This document shows, one piece after another, positions 1-9,213 of a stretch of DNA of 64,000 nt (its first letter is position 1; each line of letters begins with the position of its first letter). The notes under the pieces were generated by a model that made no database searches, was not told where the DNA came from, and was given only the letters and a program-made list of their open reading frames with translations. Source of the DNA: Acidobacteriota bacterium (GTDB lineage Bacteria; Acidobacteriota; Vicinamibacteria; Vicinamibacterales; UBA2999). A program made the position numbers and the translations under genes. The DNA is taken from NCBI GenBank assembly GCA_009694735.1, contig SHUG01000003.1, positions 1 through 64,000 of the forward strand, in the 5' to 3' direction.

Positions 1-113
1 GTCGTCAGACTGTGCGCGTGGTGCGAAGTGGCGACAAAGACAAAATAATGACAATCGGAGACTCGGCGCCTATACGCCCGAGTTCCCCGATCACGCTAAG
101 TAGTTGTCGGTGT

Positions 114-200
114 TGGTGCCGGAGGAGGGACTCGAACCCACACACCCTTGCGGATACGGGATTTTGAGTCCCGCGCGTCTGCCAGTTCCGCCACTCCGGC
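114..200 (-). tRNA. tRNA-Leu (anticodon CAA), CCA encoded
   Basis: Reverse complement reads GCCGGAGTGGCGGAACTGGCAGACGCGCGGGACTCAAAATCCCG...GGGTTCGAGTCCCTCCTCCGGCACCA: paired acceptor stem, CTCAAAA anticodon loop, T-loop GTTCGAGTC. Confidence 0.95.
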
Positions 201-271
201 CCGAACGATGGATTATATCCTGTCAGGCACCGCCGCTGGCTCGTCTACCTAATCTGCGTCGAATCTGCGGC

Positions 272-676
272 CTACGGCGAGATGATCCGCAGCTTCGGAA
301 AGTAATGCCGATACCGCCGCGCATCCCGGGTGAGCAGGGTGTGGCCGGCCACGGCCGCGTGAGCGCCAATGTAGAAATCCGGGAGCGGAGATCGGCGCTC
401 CCCGCCGCGCCGCCGGTAAACGCGGAACGCCTGGCCGGCCAGAAAGGCGGCCCCCCACGGCAACGACTCGCGATGCAGCATCGTAGTCGGGAATATCTCT
501 TCGACCAAGTCCGCCGAGGCAAAGCCTGACGACACTTCCGCGAAAATGATGGGGTTGATGACAACGGGACCACGGTCCCGGCACAATTGGACCATGGCGT
601 CCGACCAGGATCGCCACTCCGACTCGAGGTCAATGAGGTCGATCAGGACGTTGGAGTCAATCAGCGTCGAGTTCAT
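272..676 (-). CDS. vapC: PIN-domain toxin, VapC-like
   Basis: LIDSNVLIDLI start and LPDFYIGAHAAVAGHTLLTRD acidic PIN motifs; overlaps upstream AbrB-like antitoxin gene. Confidence 0.85.
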   Translation of the reverse strand: MNSTLIDSNVLIDLIDLESEWRSWSDAMVQLCRDRGPVVINPIIFAEVSSGFASADLVEEIFPTTMLHRESLPWGAAFLAGQAFRVYRRRGGERRSPLPDFYIGAHAAVAGHTLLTRDARRYRHYFPKLRIISP

Positions 677-911
677 CTGGCTCGTCGCGTAGCAGCGCCA
701 TCAGTTCCTTGCTGCTCATGATCATCTTGCCCGTCCCGTTCTCGCGAATGTGCTTCACCAATTTCGCACCGGGACTGAGGGGGTCGGCTTTGGGGTGCAG
801 GACGGCTCGTCCGTCCTCGACCGCAAATTCGACTTCGGTATTTGGAAGCAGCCCCAGCTCTTCCCGAATGTGCTGGGGAATGGTGACTTGGCCCTTGCTG
901 GTAATTCTCAT
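657..911 (-). CDS. vapB: AbrB/MazE-like antitoxin (VapB)
   Basis: MRITSKGQVTIPQHIREELGLLPNTEVEF is the SpoVT/AbrB swapped-hairpin motif; stop overlaps toxin start. Confidence 0.88.
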   Translation of the reverse strand: MRITSKGQVTIPQHIREELGLLPNTEVEFAVEDGRAVLHPKADPLSPGAKLVKHIRENGTGKMIMSSKELMALLRDEPDELDAD

Positions 912-941
912 GGTAAGACTCTTACTGGTAAGAATCTTACC
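912..941 (-). promoter_or_regulatory. Twin-palindrome operator directly upstream of vapB
   Basis: Two perfect 13-nt palindromes, GTAAGACTCTTAC (913-925) and GTAAGAATCTTAC (928-940), spaced 15 nt, abutting the vapB start. Confidence 0.75.
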
Positions 942-959
942 ATACCGCTGGTGGCCTCG

Positions 960-1685
960 CTAAACGCGCGTGCCGTTCCAGGTGCCGCTACACGTTCCGC
1001 CCGAGAAGCTCCCGGTCAACGACCGGCGATCGGACGCCAGATTACCCGTGAACGTGTACAGCGCGTCGACGACCACCGCGAACTGGAGTGTGTTACCCGT
1101 GATCGTGACGTTCACCGTCTGGTTGACGACACCCGCCGCCGGGATGTTGATGACGAACTCATGGAAGCCGCCGGCATTGCGGCGAAGCAGGCCGGTCCAC
1201 TGCACCGATGACGGCAGGCTGGCGGCGCAGCCAGCTCCCTTCGTGATCGTCCCGGCCCAGTTGCCGAACACCGGGTCACCCGCTGCCTGATTCACCGTCA
1301 CGGTTTGCCCGGCGATCGTCAGCGTTGTGCTGCGGGCATCGCCGAGGTTCTCGGCGACGGTGATGCGAACCGTGCCCGGTCCGGTCGCGCTGCCGGCCGA
1401 AGTCACGGAGACAAACGAGCTGCTCGACGCGACCGTCCACGCACAGCTGGCGTTCGTGGTGACGCCAATGGTTGCGCTTCCGCCAACGCCCGCCATGCTC
1501 AACGCCGTGGTCCCAAGCGCGTAAGAGCACGTCGCCGTCGGCGGAGCAGTGGGCGTCGGCGAGGACGGCGTTCTCGAACACGCCACCGCGATCGAAGTCA
1601 GCCAGACCATCAGCCAGAGTCGACGCACGTACCCTCCCGTTTCGAGGGTAGCGCCAGCTGCGCACCGACACAAGCTCAATGGCAT
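960..1685 (-). CDS. Secreted protein with BACON/Ig-like domain
   Basis: Ser/Pro-rich post-signal linker, then SVGGSATIGVTTNASCAWTVASSSSFVSVTSAGSATGPGTVRITVAEN...RSTTLTIAGQTVTVNQA, typical of BACON-like domains. Confidence 0.65.
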   Translation of the reverse strand: MPLSLCRCAAGATLETGGYVRRLWLMVWLTSIAVACSRTPSSPTPTAPPTATCSYALGTTALSMAGVGGSATIGVTTNASCAWTVASSSSFVSVTSAGSATGPGTVRITVAENLGDARSTTLTIAGQTVTVNQAAGDPVFGNWAGTITKGAGCAASLPSSVQWTGLLRRNAGGFHEFVINIPAAGVVNQTVNVTITGNTLQFAVVVDALYTFTGNLASDRRSLTGSFSGGTCSGTWNGTRV

Positions 1686-1894
1686 CGCCGTCTCGTCCGT
1701 GAGGTGCTACGCCACGCCGCGGTGAGGCCTGGCATGTCGAGTTGGAGTGTCGGCCGACTCGTGCTAATCAGGACAGCATGTCATCGAAATACTCTGCCGT
1801 TGTCGCCGCCTACCACCAGCGAAACGATCGCCGAGGCGACGCTGACGGCCGACTACACGATCGAATAGGCCCGCCTCACTTACCACATCGGTCG

Positions 1895-4276
1895 TCATAG
1901 GCGCGGGACCCAGGCGAGAGCCACCAGTTGCACTGACACGCCACCGCGCTTCGGCTTCACCAGCACCCGCTCCAGCGGCGCGGCCGACAGATCCCACTCG
2001 GCAGCGACCGCCTGCAGGTTGGCTTCGAGTGCTGCCTGCAGGTCGTGCAACTGTTGCGTGAGCGCCGACACGTTCTCGGACGCCCGTGTCACGTCTTGCG
2101 CCTCACGCCCCACCTTGCCCATGCCCCTGGCCGCCGTGGTCGCGCGCCCCAGCGTGCTGGCGCTCACTGCCTTGCGACCGAGCAGGGCGCCAAAGATCGT
2201 GGCGCCAATCGAGACCGCGGCCGACATCCTGGCGCCGGTCGCCTGTTCGCTTTGTACTTGAACGGCCTGTTCGGCGCGGCGAATGCGATCCTGGATGGTC
2301 GCCAGCCTGGTGGCGTATTTCTCTCGCACCTTGGCCAGCCCCGCGTCTCGGGCCTCGCGCGCGTCGGCACCCAGCCGAATGCGGAAGTCGCGCTCCGACT
2401 CATCAGGCGCCGACAGTATTTTCGCGCCCGGGCTCTTGAAGAGTTCGATCGATTGCGACTGCGCCGCCCACCGCCCAAAGTCTTTTTCCCAGGTGGCGTA
2501 GCTCTTGGGCCTCGCGGCCGCCGCGGGCAAGGCAGCGAAAGTGGCCGACGCGCTCTCTGGCGATTTCAGCAGGTCTTTCACCGCGAAGCCCGCAAGCTCC
2601 GCTTGCTCCCAATCGACTGCCACGGGGCCATCGCCGATCGGCGTGACCACCGCCACCTCGCGCGTCTCATCCAGCTCGAGCTTCGCATCGGAGTACGACA
2701 CCCGCGCCACGCCCAGCACCATGGGGACATGCGAGTCGCCACCCGGAACGAAGTATTGCGTGATCGCGGGATCCAGCACCGGCACGGTAGGCACCAGTGG
2801 CACCAACCCCTTAGGCACCCCAGGCACCGTACGCACTGTAGGCACCGTTGTCAGTGCAGGTGCCGGCCGCGAGGCCGTCAAGGTTCTGATCTCGTCGCGG
2901 CCCAGGGGTCCCCGCAGGTACGAAAGCGCCCAGCGCGTTTCAAAGACCACGGGTGCCTTGTCGTGCACGTTGTGCAGCAAGAACACGCGCTTGCCGAGTG
3001 ACGACAGCAGCCGATCGAGCTTCGCCCGATCGAAACCGGCGCCGGCGCTGCCGGCTGCGCCCTCGAGGCCGTCGAGCACGCGCGCTTTGTCGCGCTCGGT
3101 CTGCAGACGCCCCAGCATCCAGGTGCCGGCATTGGCCAGTGCCTTGTAATCCAGGTCCACCGGGTTCTGGGTGGCCACGGTCAGGCCCAAGCCGAACGCG
3201 CGCGCCTGCTTGAGCAGCGTGAGCAGCGGCGCCTTCGAAGGCGGGTTGGCGACCGGCGGCAAGAACCCGAAAATCTCGTCGAAGTACACCAGCGCCCGCA
3301 GGCTGGAGGTGCCGCGCTGACTGCGCATCCAGCCAACCAGCTCATTGAGCAGCAGCGAGACGAAGAACATCCGCTCCCGATCGTCCAGGTGCGCGATCGA
3401 GATGATGCTGACGCGAGGCCGGCCGTTAACGCCGTAGAGCAGGCTGTCGATGTTCAACGGCTCGCCCTGCAACCACGCGCCGAACCCTGGCGCCGCCAGC
3501 AACTGGTTGAGTTGCACGGCCAGCTCGAAGCGATCCCTGGCGGGGTAGAACGACTCGAGGTCGAGGACACCCACCTCGGTGAGGGGCGGCGTCCGCACCT
3601 GCGCAATCAGTTTCGGCAGGTCGAGATCGGCGCCGGCCCGCCAGGCCTCGGTAAACAAAGTTGACACCAGCACGTGCTCGCGGCTGCGGAGAGGTTCCGC
3701 GGTGACGCCAGCCAGGGTGAGCACGCTCGTGGCGGCGGTGGCGACGCGGTCCGACAGCAACTCCGGGTCGTTGAGGGTCGCCGGCTCCGGAGCCGCGAAC
3801 GATCGCACAATCGAAATCGGCCGGCCGCTCGAGCTGCCGGGCGTGTAAAGCGCGAACTCCGCGGCGTTGCGGAGGCGCTCGATGCGCGACCCGTCCTGAT
3901 CCCACTCGGCCAGGCCCTTCGCCCACCGTGCGGCCTCGGCCTGCCCAAACGCCTCCGCCGACTGCCCGGCCCGGCGCGCCTCGTCTTGGTTCACCCACGG
4001 CGTGAACTCCGCGGCTGACAGCCCGGGAAACGTCAGCAGCAGGTTGCCCAGATCGCCCTTTGGATCGATGGCGATCACCGGCACGCCGTCGATCGCCGCC
4101 TCTTCGATCAGATCGATGCCAAGGCCGGTCTTGCCGCTGCCGGTCATGCCGACGATCACACCGTGCGTCACTAGGTCAGACGAGTCGTACAGCACAGGCA
4201 CGTCGCCACGGATCCTGGTGGCCGGGTCGACTTCGCGACCCAGGTAGAAGAGGCCCAGCTTTTCGAAATCCGTCAC
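1895..4276 (-). CDS. HerA-like/DUF87 ATP-binding protein
   Basis: Walker A GMTGSGKTGLG, VIAIDPKGDLGNLL, Walker B ALVYFDEIFGFLPP; long C-terminal region. Confidence 0.8.
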   Translation of the reverse strand: MTDFEKLGLFYLGREVDPATRIRGDVPVLYDSSDLVTHGVIVGMTGSGKTGLGIDLIEEAAIDGVPVIAIDPKGDLGNLLLTFPGLSAAEFTPWVNQDEARRAGQSAEAFGQAEAARWAKGLAEWDQDGSRIERLRNAAEFALYTPGSSSGRPISIVRSFAAPEPATLNDPELLSDRVATAATSVLTLAGVTAEPLRSREHVLVSTLFTEAWRAGADLDLPKLIAQVRTPPLTEVGVLDLESFYPARDRFELAVQLNQLLAAPGFGAWLQGEPLNIDSLLYGVNGRPRVSIISIAHLDDRERMFFVSLLLNELVGWMRSQRGTSSLRALVYFDEIFGFLPPVANPPSKAPLLTLLKQARAFGLGLTVATQNPVDLDYKALANAGTWMLGRLQTERDKARVLDGLEGAAGSAGAGFDRAKLDRLLSSLGKRVFLLHNVHDKAPVVFETRWALSYLRGPLGRDEIRTLTASRPAPALTTVPTVRTVPGVPKGLVPLVPTVPVLDPAITQYFVPGGDSHVPMVLGVARVSYSDAKLELDETREVAVVTPIGDGPVAVDWEQAELAGFAVKDLLKSPESASATFAALPAAAARPKSYATWEKDFGRWAAQSQSIELFKSPGAKILSAPDESERDFRIRLGADAREARDAGLAKVREKYATRLATIQDRIRRAEQAVQVQSEQATGARMSAAVSIGATIFGALLGRKAVSASTLGRATTAARGMGKVGREAQDVTRASENVSALTQQLHDLQAALEANLQAVAAEWDLSAAPLERVLVKPKRGGVSVQLVALAWVPRL
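2813..2848. repeat. 9-bp tandem repeat (AGGCACCNN)x4 inside the HerA-like gene
   Basis: aggcacccc-aggcaccgt-acgcactgt-aggcaccgt in register; encodes a VP-rich linker. Confidence 0.8.
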
Positions 4277-4863
4277 TGGCGGACCTGGCCGTCGGCGCGG
4301 TACAGGAACAACATGCGGGCCCGGCCTTCGGCGTCGGTGAACGAATCGGCTTTCTCGGGTGTCCAGTCACCCATGCCAAACGAGTGGGCGACGATCCGCG
4401 AGTCGGGCTTGAGCTGGCGGGTGAGGATGGGGCGCAGCTTGAGGTTCGAGGCCGAGAGCAGATAGAGCGTCACCACGGAAGCGCCCGAGACATCGGTCGT
4501 CATCGCGTCCTGCAGCTTGAATGTCACCAGGTGTTCGACGCCTGCCGCCTTGGCGTTGGCGTTGGCTTCGGCGATGCGTTGGGGGTCGATATCGACGCCC
4601 ACACCGCGCGCGCCGTACTTCTTGGCGGCGGTAATCGGGATCCGGCCGTCGCCGCATCCCAAATCGAAGACGACGTCGCTCTTGCTGACGCCGGCCAGCG
4701 TCAACATCCGCTCGACGACCTCCTGCGGAGTGGGGACATACGGGGCTAATTGGGGGGCATCGGGCCGTTTGGCGGCCGGCGCCTGTCCGGCCGTGATTGT
4801 CGGGACGACCAGGAAGAGTGCCAAGCTCAGCTGAAGGGCAATCCTGAACATGGTCGTGAGCAT
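4273..4863 (-). CDS. Class I SAM-dependent methyltransferase with signal peptide
   Basis: VVFDLGCGDGRIPITAAKKYGARGVGVDIDPQRIAEAN motif I; hydrophobic N-terminus. Confidence 0.8.
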   Translation of the reverse strand: MLTTMFRIALQLSLALFLVVPTITAGQAPAAKRPDAPQLAPYVPTPQEVVERMLTLAGVSKSDVVFDLGCGDGRIPITAAKKYGARGVGVDIDPQRIAEANANAKAAGVEHLVTFKLQDAMTTDVSGASVVTLYLLSASNLKLRPILTRQLKPDSRIVAHSFGMGDWTPEKADSFTDAEGRARMLFLYRADGQVRQ

Positions 4864-4982
4864 ATCAAGGTGGTCAAAACAGGAGGGTAAAAGCGGTCTA
4901 ACCGTGTGTCGAATCAGGGGTTACTCCGGGCAGAGCCGATCGGGTGAAATTGCCCAAACGCGGCTTTTTTGGCCTATTTTCG

Positions 4983-5011
4983 TTGATTTCGCCTCGTTTC
5001 TCGGCTATACT
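4983..5011 (+). promoter_or_regulatory. Sigma70-type promoter upstream of carD
   Basis: TTGATT (4983-4988), 17-nt spacer, TATACT (5006-5011) in the intergenic region before carD. Confidence 0.6.
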
Positions 5012-5070
5012 GACTGAAGCTGATAGCGCACTAACTCCTGCCAGTATCACCATCTCGAAACGAGGGGCAC

Positions 5071-5679
5071 GTGGGATTTAAGATCGGTGACAAGGTCATT
5101 TACCCGAATCATGGGCTCGGGGTTGTCGAGAAGGTCGAAGAGAAGACCATTCTCGGAACCACGTGTGGATTCTTTCACCTCCGGATTCTTTCGAACGAAA
5201 CAACCGTCTTGGTGCCCGTAGCCAACGTCGACAACGTTGGGCTGCGCCGGGCCATTACGGACGAGGAAGTTGAACGACTGTTCCAACTGCTGGGCGACGG
5301 CAAGATCGACAACCACCAGAACTGGAAAGGCCGCTTCAAGGACAACTCAGACAAGATGCGCACCGGTTCCATCTATGACATGGCCGATGTGCTGAAGAGC
5401 CTGACGTTCCTGGCCAAGTCGAAGAGTTTGTCGTTCCGTGAAAAGCGCATGCTCGACCGCGCCAAGGCCCTCATCGTCTCGGAGATTTCCGAAGTGATGC
5501 GGGCCACCGTGGCCGATATCGAAGAGCGGGTCAACACCGCGCTCGAGAAGTGCTTCGTGCAGAAGGCGCGTTCGGCCCAGCGGGCCGCGACCCGTGCGAC
5601 CAAGGCGGCTCCCGCCAAGGCCGCCGCTCGCGTCACGCCGATCCCGGCGCCCGCGCGCCGGCAAGCCCGCGCGTCGTAG
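5071..5679 (+). CDS. carD: CarD-family transcriptional regulator
   Basis: FKIGDKVIYPNHGLGVVEKVEEKTILG...LRILSNETTVLVPVANVDNVGLR; basic Ala/Lys/Arg-rich tail. GTG start. Confidence 0.88.
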   Translation: MGFKIGDKVIYPNHGLGVVEKVEEKTILGTTCGFFHLRILSNETTVLVPVANVDNVGLRRAITDEEVERLFQLLGDGKIDNHQNWKGRFKDNSDKMRTGSIYDMADVLKSLTFLAKSKSLSFREKRMLDRAKALIVSEISEVMRATVADIEERVNTALEKCFVQKARSAQRAATRATKAAPAKAAARVTPIPAPARRQARAS

Positions 5680-5707
5680 CGCGCATTGACGTTACACTGA
5701 CGGCGGC

Positions 5708-6427
5708 ATGACTACGCTCATTGCCGCCGTCAGGTCAGTCCTGACCTACGTCGTCGTCTCCCTTTATGTCCTCATTGCTGGCCCGATCGGGCTCGGCATC
5801 GCCATTCCCTTCAAACTCAAAGGCGTGCTCTACGAACTGGGCCACATTGGTGTGGGTCTGGCGCTGGGCCTGGCTGGGATCCGCTATCGGGTCGCCGGCA
5901 CGGAGAAAGTCCCCGCCGGCCGAGCCGTGGTGTTCTGCTCGAACCACGAAAGCAACGTTGACCCGCCGGTGCTGTTTCGGGCACTGCACCGCCGGTTGCA
6001 TGTGCTGTTCAAGGCCGAGCTCAAGAAACTGCCGGTGCTCGGCAAGGTGATGCTGGCGGGCGGCTTCGTCGCGGTGGAACGCGAGCGCAAGGAAGCCTCG
6101 ATGGCGTCGATTGATCGGGCGGCCGATTCCATTCGCGCCGGCAACACCTTCCTGATCTTTCCCGAGGGCACCCGCAGCCGCACGTCGGAGCTCTTGCCAT
6201 TCAAGAAGGGCGGCTTCATCATGGCCATCAAGGCGCAGGCGCCGATCGTGCCGGTGGCGATTTCCGGCGGCCGCGACGCCATGCGCAAGGGCAGCTGGTT
6301 CGTGCGGCCGGTGATGTGCCGCATTCGTATTGGGGAGCCCGTGGAGACGACCGGGATGGACGTGGACGATCGCGATAAGTTGATCGAAGTCGTTCGGGCA
6401 CGAATCGAAGCGTTGCTAAAAACCTAG
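5708..6427 (+). CDS. plsC: 1-acyl-sn-glycerol-3-phosphate acyltransferase
   Basis: SNHESNVDPP (HX4D-type box) and FPEGTRSR motifs. Confidence 0.88.
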   Translation: MTTLIAAVRSVLTYVVVSLYVLIAGPIGLGIAIPFKLKGVLYELGHIGVGLALGLAGIRYRVAGTEKVPAGRAVVFCSNHESNVDPPVLFRALHRRLHVLFKAELKKLPVLGKVMLAGGFVAVERERKEASMASIDRAADSIRAGNTFLIFPEGTRSRTSELLPFKKGGFIMAIKAQAPIVPVAISGGRDAMRKGSWFVRPVMCRIRIGEPVETTGMDVDDRDKLIEVVRARIEALLKT

Positions 6428-6434
6428 GGGTCTG

Positions 6435-7016
6435 ATGGACCTACTCGCGACCCTCGGACGCACGCTCGGGTTCTCGCTCGCCGCGGGCGTCAACCTGTAC
6501 GCCACTGTGGCCGTGCTCGGCCTGGCCGCGCGCTTTGACTGGGTGCAACTTCCCGAACAGTTCCAGGTCTTCAACAACCCGTGGGTGATCGGCGCGGCCG
6601 GTGTGCTTTACGTGGTCGAATTTGTCGCCGACAAGATTCCGTGGGTCGATTCCATTTGGGACTCGGTCCACACGGTCATCCGCCCGGTGGGCGGCGCCTT
6701 GATCGCGGTCGCGGCGCTGGGCGACGCGTCGCCGGTTACGGTCGGGCTGATCGCGCTACTCGGGGGCACCGCCGCGGCCGGCAGTCACATCACCAAGGCC
6801 GGCACCCGTGTCGCCATCAACACGAGCCCTGAACCGTTCACCAACTGGTTTGCGAGTCTGGCGGAAGACGCGTTCGTGATTGGCTTGAGCCTGCTGACCT
6901 TGAAGTTCCCGCTACTGGCGCTGCTCGTCAGCGTGACGGTTCTCGTGATGATCGGGTGGCTGGCGCGCCGTTTGTGGCGCTGGCTACGCCCCGGCGACCC
7001 CGCGCCGCCGGTCTAG
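6435..7016 (+). CDS. DUF4126-like membrane protein
   Basis: Multi-TM protein with GVNLYATVAVLGLAARF and HTVIRPVGGALIAVAALG motifs. Confidence 0.7.
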   Translation: MDLLATLGRTLGFSLAAGVNLYATVAVLGLAARFDWVQLPEQFQVFNNPWVIGAAGVLYVVEFVADKIPWVDSIWDSVHTVIRPVGGALIAVAALGDASPVTVGLIALLGGTAAAGSHITKAGTRVAINTSPEPFTNWFASLAEDAFVIGLSLLTLKFPLLALLVSVTVLVMIGWLARRLWRWLRPGDPAPPV

Positions 7017-7091
7017 AACCTCGACGGGGGTGCCGGGAATGGCTTGCGGGGAGGCCATTCGTGACGGGACCAGACGCAGTAAAGTGACCTC

Positions 7092-9158
7092 ATGCGCATT
7101 CGGCTAACCGTTCTCGGAATGGTGGCGGCGTCGCTGGCTCTTGCGGTTGCGCAGGAGCGGCCGCCCGAAGAACAGTTGCCGCGGTTCCGGGCCGGCGCCA
7201 ACCTGGTTCGGGTTGATGCCTACGTGTCGCTCGACGGCGTCGCCGTCACCGACCTCAAGCCTGCAGACGTCGAGATCTTCGAGGACGACAAGCCGCAGCG
7301 GATCGAAACCTTCGAGTTGATCGCCGCGCGCGCGCCGACCCCACAATCGGAGCGGATCAATTTTACCACCGTGCGAGACATGCGGCAGGAAGCGAACGAT
7401 GCAGCGCGACTGTTCACCCTGTTCTTCGATCGCGCGCATGTGTCGGTAGCGGGCTCCTATCACGCCAATAAGCCAATCGTCGAAACACTCGATCGCGTGA
7501 TTGGGCCGGATGATCTAATCGGGACGATGACCGCCGAGATGTCGCCCAGTGCGATCACCTACAGCCGCCGGACTTCGAGCATCGAGCGGATGGTCACCGA
7601 CACGTGGCACTGGGGCACGAAAGACCGGCTGGCCCAGGATAGCCCGCAAGAGCGTGCGATCAGGGAGTGCTATCCGTCTTCCTGGATTGCCGATGAGATG
7701 ATCGCCCGTCGCCGCGAGCGTGAGACGCTCGACGCGCTCGAACACCTCGTGACGCACCTCGATGGGCTGCGCCCCGAACGCAAGTTCGTGATGGTCTTCA
7801 CCGAGGGGTGGCCGCTCTACCGTCAAAGCGACGCGCTGGCCGGCGGAACGGCGCCAAGGACCGACGGCGTGGGCGTTGACCCACGCACCGGCCGCATCTC
7901 GCCCTCAACGCCGCTCGACTCGTCGCGCGAAGGCAGCCTGTCGCTTGAGTCGTGCGAGCGCGAACGCGTGATGCTGGCGTTCATCGATCACGAACTGAAG
8001 TTCCGCGAGCTGCTGCAGCGCGCGAACCGCGCTAACGTCAGCTTTTACCCAATCGATGCGCGCGGGCTGATCGTGTTCGACCGGCCGACACGATTTGACC
8101 TGCCGCCATCAGTGGACGCGGCGTGGCTGCGCGATCGGCACGAGGATCTGCGCATGATGGCGTTGCAAACCGACGGCCAAGTCGTACTCGATAGCACCAA
8201 CGACATCTCCGGCGCGATGCAGAAGATCTTCGCCGACGTTGGCTCGTATTACCTGGCCAGCTACTACTCATCGAACCAGAAGCTCGACGGCCGCTTCCGT
8301 CGCATTCGCGTCGAGGTGAAGCGCGACAAGGTGGAGGTGCGTGCGCGTCCGGGCTACCTGGCGCCGACCGAAGCCGAGGCTCGCGCCGGGGGCGCGACGC
8401 CGGAGCGTCCGGCGGGCAGCCGCCCCGCCCCGCCACCGTCGGTCACCCGCGCGCTCGATGCCATCGCGCCTGGCCGCGGCAATCTCCCGGTGAGAATTCA
8501 GGCCGCCGGTGGCCGCGGACTGATCCGGGCCGTGGTCGAACTCGACGTCGCGACCGTGAAGCAGCCGGAGTGGCTGTCAGGCGGCACGTTGCGGCTGACG
8601 GTGGAGCCGGAACGAGCCGGCGGCGCCACGACGGCATCGCCGGCGCAAACGGTCACGGTGGCGATCGAACCCGGGCAGCGGAGCATCCCGGTCGACGGCA
8701 TGGAGTCGCCGCTGGTCGCTGGCCGCTATCTTGTGCGCGCGGAACTCACGCCGAGAGCCGGCCGACTGCCGATCCAGGTGAGCACATTCGTTACCGTGCC
8801 TCCCGACACCGCAGTGGTCGGCACCGCGGCCCTCGCGCTGCGTCGCGGCCCCAGCACGGGCTTGGCCTACGTGCCGACCGCGGACCCGCGCTTCCGGCGA
8901 ACGGAGCGGCTTCGCATCGAAGTGCCGCTGACCGACGCCGCCATCCAGGCGACCGGCCGCCTGCTAACCCGCGAAGGTGCGGCCATGCCGCTGGTGGTGA
9001 GTTACTCGACCCGCGTTGATGATGCGAAGAAACTGACCGTAGCCGTGGCCGAGGTCGTGCTGGCGCCGCTCGCCGCCGGCGAGTACGTGCTCGAACTGGC
9101 GATCAAGAAAGCCGGCGAGCCCGCGATCATCACTTACGGATTTCGGATTGTTCCGTGA
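7092..9158 (+). CDS. VWFA-related (acidobacterial type) secreted protein
   Basis: RFRAGANLVRVDAYVSLDGVAVTDLKPADVEIFEDDKPQRIETFELI is the typical VWFA-like N-terminus; signal peptide. Confidence 0.75.
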   Translation: MRIRLTVLGMVAASLALAVAQERPPEEQLPRFRAGANLVRVDAYVSLDGVAVTDLKPADVEIFEDDKPQRIETFELIAARAPTPQSERINFTTVRDMRQEANDAARLFTLFFDRAHVSVAGSYHANKPIVETLDRVIGPDDLIGTMTAEMSPSAITYSRRTSSIERMVTDTWHWGTKDRLAQDSPQERAIRECYPSSWIADEMIARRRERETLDALEHLVTHLDGLRPERKFVMVFTEGWPLYRQSDALAGGTAPRTDGVGVDPRTGRISPSTPLDSSREGSLSLESCERERVMLAFIDHELKFRELLQRANRANVSFYPIDARGLIVFDRPTRFDLPPSVDAAWLRDRHEDLRMMALQTDGQVVLDSTNDISGAMQKIFADVGSYYLASYYSSNQKLDGRFRRIRVEVKRDKVEVRARPGYLAPTEAEARAGGATPERPAGSRPAPPPSVTRALDAIAPGRGNLPVRIQAAGGRGLIRAVVELDVATVKQPEWLSGGTLRLTVEPERAGGATTASPAQTVTVAIEPGQRSIPVDGMESPLVAGRYLVRAELTPRAGRLPIQVSTFVTVPPDTAVVGTAALALRRGPSTGLAYVPTADPRFRRTERLRIEVPLTDAAIQATGRLLTREGAAMPLVVSYSTRVDDAKKLTVAVAEVVLAPLAAGEYVLELAIKKAGEPAIITYGFRIVP

Positions 9159-9213
9159 AAAAGGGACCTGCTCCCCTTTTACGGTTTTCGTAAAAGGGGA
9201 GCAGGTCCCTTTT
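9159..9213. terminator. 25-bp perfect inverted repeat between convergent genes
   Basis: aaaagggacctgctccccttttacg (9159-9183) / cgtaaaaggggagcaggtccctttt (9189-9213) with 5-nt loop. Confidence 0.85.

Noticed and set aside
1895-4276. HerA-like ATPase as part of a defence system
   Set aside because: No Sir2, NurA or DUF4297 partner next to it; neighbour is a signal-peptide methyltransferase.
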